Assembly: GCF_009766065.1 (NCBI RefSeq)
Contig: NZ_LMUE01000005.1
Span: 426,731-490,730, forward strand
Source of the DNA: Dyella sp. S184
GTDB taxonomy: Bacteria; Pseudomonadota; Gammaproteobacteria; Xanthomonadales; Rhodanobacteraceae
DNA length: 64,000 bases
Reading direction: 5' to 3'
The notes beneath the pieces were generated by a model, which was not told where the DNA came from, did no database searches, and was given only the letters and a program-made list of their open reading frames with translations. Both the position numbers and the translations under genes were made by a program. Positions 60,907 to 64,000 of this stretch are shown here, in pieces. Positions within the stretch are counted from its first letter, which is position 1, and each line of letters begins with the position of its first letter.

Positions 60907-60963
60907 GTCTAACATCTCGTTCAAGGCGGACGGCTTCGCCGCCGCTTAACTCCAGCGTTAGGC
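60907..60963 (+). repeat. attC12
   Basis: 57 bp, GTCTAAC to GTTAGGC; mirrors the cassette start TTAGACGTC. Confidence 0.95.
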
Positions 60964-60983
60964 GTCACAATAGACATCATGGA

Positions 60984-61000
60984 TAACTCCAGCGCTAGGC
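60984..61000 (+). repeat. Remnant right end of an attC site
   Basis: TAACTCCAGCGCTAGGC matches the last 17 bases of the consensus attC with one change (T to C at 60995). It lies only 21 bases after attC12, just before cassette 13. It marks a deleted cassette (see findings). Confidence 0.85.
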
Positions 61001-61002
61001 CT

Positions 61003-61614
61003 ATGAAATACGCCTTAGCAGTTCTCATGATCGCCGTAGGTGCCTACTCTGCAGCAGGTGCACACGACACGACAACTCCAGAACAGGAGTTGGTCTCTGA
61101 GATTGGCAAAGCGGACCTCAAGGCTGGCATCACGTTTGAGCAAGCAAACGCAATCGCGCAATTCTATTTTCAACATTATGTCTCTGGCTGTGGCGGAGCT
61201 GATCCCGCTGTGGATAGGGGCTCAAGATGGGAAGTCACGCCAAGACTTGGAATTGCGGGAATCCCCAGCAAGACTCCAATCGTCATCGAAAAGTACACAG
61301 GCACTATTTCACGAAAAAATGGGCCTACGCTAAGCTTGGCAGCAATCCTTGCGCCCAAGGAGGTACTGCCGCAGCCGATCCATAAGGTCGCCGTAACTTG
61401 GCCAAAGCACCTCCCTAGCGATGGGCACAGCGTGACAATTCAAATCGAATTCGTCGTGTCACTCTCCGGTGCCACCTCAGACTTCAGACTCATGCATTCA
61501 TCAGGACGTTTTGAATGCGATCGTGCTGTTCGGGGTGCTGTAGAAGGTTGGCGGTATGCTCCGCGGAAGGAGCCAATAACCCTTGTAGAGAGCATTGAAA
61601 CTTGCACCTACTGA
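61003..61614 (+). CDS. Cassette 13: secreted TonB-C-like domain protein
   Basis: 203 residues from MKYALAVLMIAVGAYSAAGAHD, a signal peptide; the ATG at 60979 lies before the attC remnant and is unlikely. The C-terminal part VTIQIEFVVSLSGATSDFRLMHSSG then FECDRAVRGAVEGWRYAP follows the TonB C-terminal pattern (strand, SSG, helix, WRYAP). There is no membrane anchor or proline-rich spacer, so it is not a normal TonB. Confidence 0.7.
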   Translation: MKYALAVLMIAVGAYSAAGAHDTTTPEQELVSEIGKADLKAGITFEQANAIAQFYFQHYVSGCGGADPAVDRGSRWEVTPRLGIAGIPSKTPIVIEKYTGTISRKNGPTLSLAAILAPKEVLPQPIHKVAVTWPKHLPSDGHSVTIQIEFVVSLSGATSDFRLMHSSGRFECDRAVRGAVEGWRYAPRKEPITLVESIETCTY

Positions 61615-61617
61615 GCG

Positions 61618-61674
61618 GCCTAACATCTCGTTCAAGGCGGACGCCTCCGGTGCCGCTTAACTCCAGCGTTAGGA
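61618..61674 (+). repeat. attC13
   Basis: 57 bp, GCCTAAC to GTTAGGA; tip GCC-TCC-GGT. Confidence 0.94.
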
Positions 61675-61686
61675 GTCAGAAACAGG

Positions 61687-62199
61687 ATGTTGGCTCTGGA
61701 AAGTCCATTTTGGTCCGAGCTTCGGCACGCCTACGGGGTCGCGTCAGATATCCCTGCGTTGTTGAGTCAACTCACTAGCTTCCCGAGCGAGACGTCCTAC
61801 CAAGACGAGCCTTGGTTCACGTTGTGGAGTTCGCTCTGCCATCAAGGTGATATCTACTCTGCAGCTTTCGCAGCAGTTCCGCACATTGTCGAAGCTCTAG
61901 CCGCTAACCCTTCGCGAGCATCTATGAGCTACTTCCTGTTGCCAGCAAGTATCGAGGTTGCGCGTGCATCAGGAAGCATTGTTGTTCCCTCGTCGTTGGC
62001 AGCTGCCTACTTTGCGGCACTTGCTCAACTGCCAATGCTTGCAGGAGCAGCCGCACACTCGGGGTGGAACGAGTCGTTGTGTACTGCGGCTCTAGCTGCA
62101 ACAGCCGCCGCCACTGGCAACCATCAAACTGCACAGCTACTGTTGGAGACGGAGCAGAGCGATATTCCGGCGGTCATCAATTGGCTTCAGTCGCGCTGA
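61687..62199 (+). CDS. Cassette 14: helical hypothetical protein
   Basis: 170 residues: SPFWSELRHAYGVASDIPALLSQL, EPWFTLWSSLCHQGDIYSAAFAAVPHIVEAL, then Ala-rich helices. The composition suggests a HEAT-like helical solenoid. Proteins with W-SSLCHQG-YSAA-AAVPH occur widely without known function, sometimes near immunity-type genes (from memory). Confidence 0.7.
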   Translation: MLALESPFWSELRHAYGVASDIPALLSQLTSFPSETSYQDEPWFTLWSSLCHQGDIYSAAFAAVPHIVEALAANPSRASMSYFLLPASIEVARASGSIVVPSSLAAAYFAALAQLPMLAGAAAHSGWNESLCTAALAATAAATGNHQTAQLLLETEQSDIPAVINWLQSR

Positions 62200-62200
62200 C

Positions 62201-62257
62201 TCCTAACCATTCGTTCAAGGCGGACGGCTTTGCCGCCGCTTAACTCCAGCGTTAGCA
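62201..62257 (+). repeat. attC14
   Basis: 57 bp, TCCTAAC to GTTAGCA; tip TTT. Mirrors its cassette start TTAGGAGTCA. Confidence 0.94.
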
Positions 62258-62267
62258 GGGGAAGGGA

Positions 62268-62690
62268 ATGCTTCAACAAGATTTGCAGGCACTCTTGGAC
62301 AAGGTGCGCGGCATAGCCGAAAAAATGCTCTCCGACCGTAAGGCGCTCGAAGTCTTCGGCGCCACCATGACAACCGACGGAGAAATCGGTCTCGCCTACC
62401 CTGATCCTTCCTGCGCCTCAGCTCCGGGCGGCGCAGTAGGTCAAATGTTCGTAACCTTCAATCAGTTTGCTAAAGCTAGTCACATTCGCGCTGCTGCTTT
62501 GTGTGTTCCCGTTCCGCCTAGCGGGTTGCCTAAGTCCGAGTTCACCCACGCGGTTGCATTCAACTTGGAGCATCAAAACGGCGATTCCTTCGCAGTGGTT
62601 GTGCCTTACAAAAAGCGCCTGTTTGGCGGTGTCAAATATGGCCCCTCATCGCAGTTCAAAGACAAGCAACGTGTCTTCGTGGGCTGCTAA
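62268..62690 (+). CDS. Cassette 15: soluble hypothetical protein
   Basis: 140 residues: an N-terminal helix (LQALLDKVRGIAEKMLSDRKALEVFG) then beta-rich TMTTDGEIGLAYPD and FVTFNQFAKASHIRAAALCVPV. Stop TAA lies in attC15. Unknown family. Confidence 0.65.
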   Translation: MLQQDLQALLDKVRGIAEKMLSDRKALEVFGATMTTDGEIGLAYPDPSCASAPGGAVGQMFVTFNQFAKASHIRAAALCVPVPPSGLPKSEFTHAVAFNLEHQNGDSFAVVVPYKKRLFGGVKYGPSSQFKDKQRVFVGC

Positions 62691-62741
62691 CAACTCGTTC
62701 AAGGCGGACGGCTACGCCGCCGCTTAACTCCAGCGTTAGAC
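62685..62741 (+). repeat. attC15
   Basis: 57 bp, TGCTAAC to GTTAGAC; tip TAC. Mirrors its cassette start TTAGCAG. Confidence 0.94.
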
Positions 62742-62746
62742 CGCAC

Positions 62747-63151
62747 ATGGCAACAATCAAGTTCACAAACATTCGTCCTGAGCACTTTGAGCTCGTGCCT
62801 CAAGTATTCCGCGTCCTCAAGGAGGGCAAGGAGTGCGGCGAAATCAACGAAGATTTGGTCCGCAGTACTCTCGGGAAGTACGTTGGTCACTTTGTAAGCG
62901 ACCCTGAAGCAATCCAAGAAATGCTCGCGAAGTGGAAGCGCGACAAAACCACTCCCTTGTCGTGGGATTTCGGCTCATGGATTGATGCCATCGCAAGCTC
63001 CTCGCTCCTTTATCAATCTCTTCAACTGCACCCAGACGGCTCCGGCGAGTTGAGCTTTGAGCAGCGTGCATGGCCTAGCGGCGGCATCGAGGCAACAGAA
63101 GAGATCATTAAGATCTTCGGTGGTAAGGTCGCATCGAACAGCGCGGTCTAA
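62747..63151 (+). CDS. Cassette 16: soluble hypothetical protein
   Basis: 134 residues: MATIKFTNIRPEHFELVPQVFRVLKEGKECGEINEDLV, then WDFGSWIDAIASSSLLYQSL and GSGELSFEQRAWPSGGIEATEEIIKIFGG. Alpha/beta without signal. Stop TAA lies in attC16. Unknown family. Confidence 0.65.
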   Translation: MATIKFTNIRPEHFELVPQVFRVLKEGKECGEINEDLVRSTLGKYVGHFVSDPEAIQEMLAKWKRDKTTPLSWDFGSWIDAIASSSLLYQSLQLHPDGSGELSFEQRAWPSGGIEATEEIIKIFGGKVASNSAV

Positions 63152-63202
63152 CATCTCATTCGAGGCGGACGGCTTCGCCGCCGCTCAATTCCAGCGTTAG
63201 GT
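63146..63202 (+). repeat. attC16
   Basis: 57 bp, GTCTAAC to GTTAGGT, with substitutions CATTCGAGG and CTCAATTCC. Mirrors its cassette start TTAGACCGC. Confidence 0.94.
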
Positions 63203-63206
63203 TGCT

Positions 63207-63506
63207 ATGGATGCTCGACAGTTCAATACAGAAATGGATGCTCGTCTGTTGAGCACTGGTGTCGTCGACAAAGCGTGCTTCGTTCAACTTGCGGAAGCGT
63301 ATGGCTACGGCGCGGCGAGTTCAGTTGGGTGGGTCGCGGCAAAGATCCAGGTTTTAGTGGCCCGGCTTTCTTGTGGGCAAGCTATTGAGTTGTATGTGCC
63401 GTCTCTTGGTTCTATCACCAGTTGCGCGTCTATCGAGGCTCTACAAGCTTGGACAACTCAGCACTTTCCGTGCGTTTCGCTGGCAAGTGTACGGGGCGCA
63501 ACCTAA
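63207..63506 (+). CDS. Cassette 17: hypothetical protein
   Basis: 99 residues: MDARQFNTEMDARLLSTGVVDKACFVQLAEAYGYG, then SVGWVAAKIQVLVARLSCGQ and ASIEALQAWTTQHFPC. Soluble with helices and three Cys. Stop TAA lies in attC17. Unknown. Confidence 0.6.
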   Translation: MDARQFNTEMDARLLSTGVVDKACFVQLAEAYGYGAASSVGWVAAKIQVLVARLSCGQAIELYVPSLGSITSCASIEALQAWTTQHFPCVSLASVRGAT

Positions 63507-63557
63507 CAGTTCGTTCAAGGCGGACGGCTTCGCCGCCGCTTAACTCCAGCGTTAGGT
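63501..63557 (+). repeat. attC17
   Basis: 57 bp, ACCTAAC to GTTAGGT, consensus core; mirrors its cassette start TTAGGTTGC. Confidence 0.95.
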
Positions 63558-63571
63558 GGCAGGACACACCC

Positions 63572-63883
63572 ATGAACACTGCGGAATCTCGGATTACATC
63601 AATGTTGTCGCGCACAGCCGCCCACATCCATCAGCTTTTTTCGGTAACGGCCGAGCAGTCAACACTTGAGGCTCGTGAGCTTCTAGACACCATCGAGTCA
63701 AAGGGCGGAGAGTGTACGAGCTGGAGTGTCGTTGCACACTTGGTGGAAACGCAGTTGCCTAACCGCTTTCAATGGCGCAATGCTTCGGACAGGTTGGCCG
63801 CAGAGAGTCGTCGCAAGGACACTGTTGCGTCGTACAACATGCACATTGATTCGGCCCGTGGGGAGTGGCACAAAAAGTGGTAG
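63572..63883 (+). CDS. Cassette 18: helical hypothetical protein
   Basis: 103 residues: MNTAESRITSMLSRTAAHIHQLFSVTAEQSTLEARELLDTIESKGG then SWSVVAHLVETQLPNRFQWRNASDRLAAESRRKD. Mostly helical and soluble. Unknown family. Confidence 0.6.
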   Translation: MNTAESRITSMLSRTAAHIHQLFSVTAEQSTLEARELLDTIESKGGECTSWSVVAHLVETQLPNRFQWRNASDRLAAESRRKDTVASYNMHIDSARGEWHKKW

Positions 63884-63887
63884 TGCC

Positions 63888-63944
63888 ACCTAACATTTCG
63901 TTCAAGGCGGACGGCTACGCCGCCGCTTAACTCCAGCGTTAGCC
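63888..63944 (+). repeat. attC18
   Basis: 57 bp, ACCTAAC to GTTAGCC; tip TAC. Mirrors its cassette start TTAGGTGGC. Confidence 0.95.
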
Positions 63945-63949
63945 ATCAA

Positions 63950-64000
63950 ATGATCATCAATGCAATAAGAGGACTCGGAGCTCTACACGCGATCATGGGC
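63950..64000 (+). CDS. Cassette 19: start of a gene (partial)
   Basis: The frame reads MIINAIRGLGALHAIMG and runs off the window. It starts 6 bases after attC18, like other cassette genes. Nothing more can be said. Confidence 0.5.
   Translation, partial: MIINAIRGLGALHAIMG

Noticed and set aside
55904..64000. Regular repeats with unique spacers, resembling a CRISPR array
   Set aside because: The repeats are 57-bp imperfect palindromes ending in GTTAGGC-type boxes, the spacers contain full genes of 250-650 bases, and an integron integrase is adjacent. They are attC sites.

Overview
The window is a high-G+C gammaproteobacterial chromosome segment. Gene content and small-family signatures (DUF3309, DUF6765, DUF2167, hemolysin III, Xanthomonas-type integron repeats, a xanthomonin-like lasso peptide) suggest Xanthomonadales, most likely Rhodanobacteraceae (Dyella, Rhodanobacter, Frateuria or relatives). 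This placement is inference, because no rRNA or phylogenetic marker lies in the window.

Positions 1-8349 hold a compact lasso-peptide locus. A TonB-dependent receptor and a prolyl-oligopeptidase-like lasso isopeptidase run on the + strand. They converge on a minus-strand operon of precursor A (7384-7524, an unlisted 46-residue gene), a fused RRE/leader-protease B and an asparagine-synthetase-like cyclase C. A GntR-type regulator lies upstream. The predicted core has its only usable acceptor at Glu7 and ends NVMPGISEE, which predicts a rare 7-residue macrolactam ring of the xanthomonin type. The model is: A is made, B removes the leader, C closes the ring, and the product or its complex returns through the receptor to be opened by the isopeptidase.

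Positions 8.7-24.8 kb carry membrane and secreted proteins, with short inverted repeats and a deletion remnant of a lytic-transglycosylase lipoprotein gene whose intact copy is 3.3 kb downstream. This part includes an OmpH-like protein, thiopurine methyltransferase, a hemopexin-repeat protein, a beta-helix protein, GH30 glycosidase, a nucleotide-pyrophosphatase-like enzyme, an M14 peptidase and a PlsC-type acyltransferase. Positions 25-52.7 kb are ordinary chromosomal housekeeping and accessory genes: a DUF2167/J-domain operon, YegD-type Hsp70, M48 protease, TrmO, HAD hydrolase, quinone reductase, Kir-type channel, nicotinamidase, cardiolipin synthase, cysteine dioxygenase, TonB, hemolysin III and ferredoxin-NADP reductase. 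Three structured intergenic stretches look like possible small RNAs or leaders.

At 52918 the 5' end of a dusA-like gene begins and is broken after about 28 codons, at the place where dus-specific integrative elements insert. Beyond it the DNA is A+T-richer and holds a PrtN-family gene, a cluster of GGTAAY repeats and a fragment of error-prone polymerase dnaE2. Then comes a chromosomal integron: intI on the minus strand, an attI region with nested inverted repeats, and at least 18 complete cassettes (55.9-63.9 kb), each ending in a nearly uniform 57-bp attC site. A nineteenth cassette runs off the window. The cassette products are mostly small membrane, secreted or unrecognised proteins, with DUF6404, DUF4279 and a TonB-C-like domain among them. 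No resistance gene is seen.
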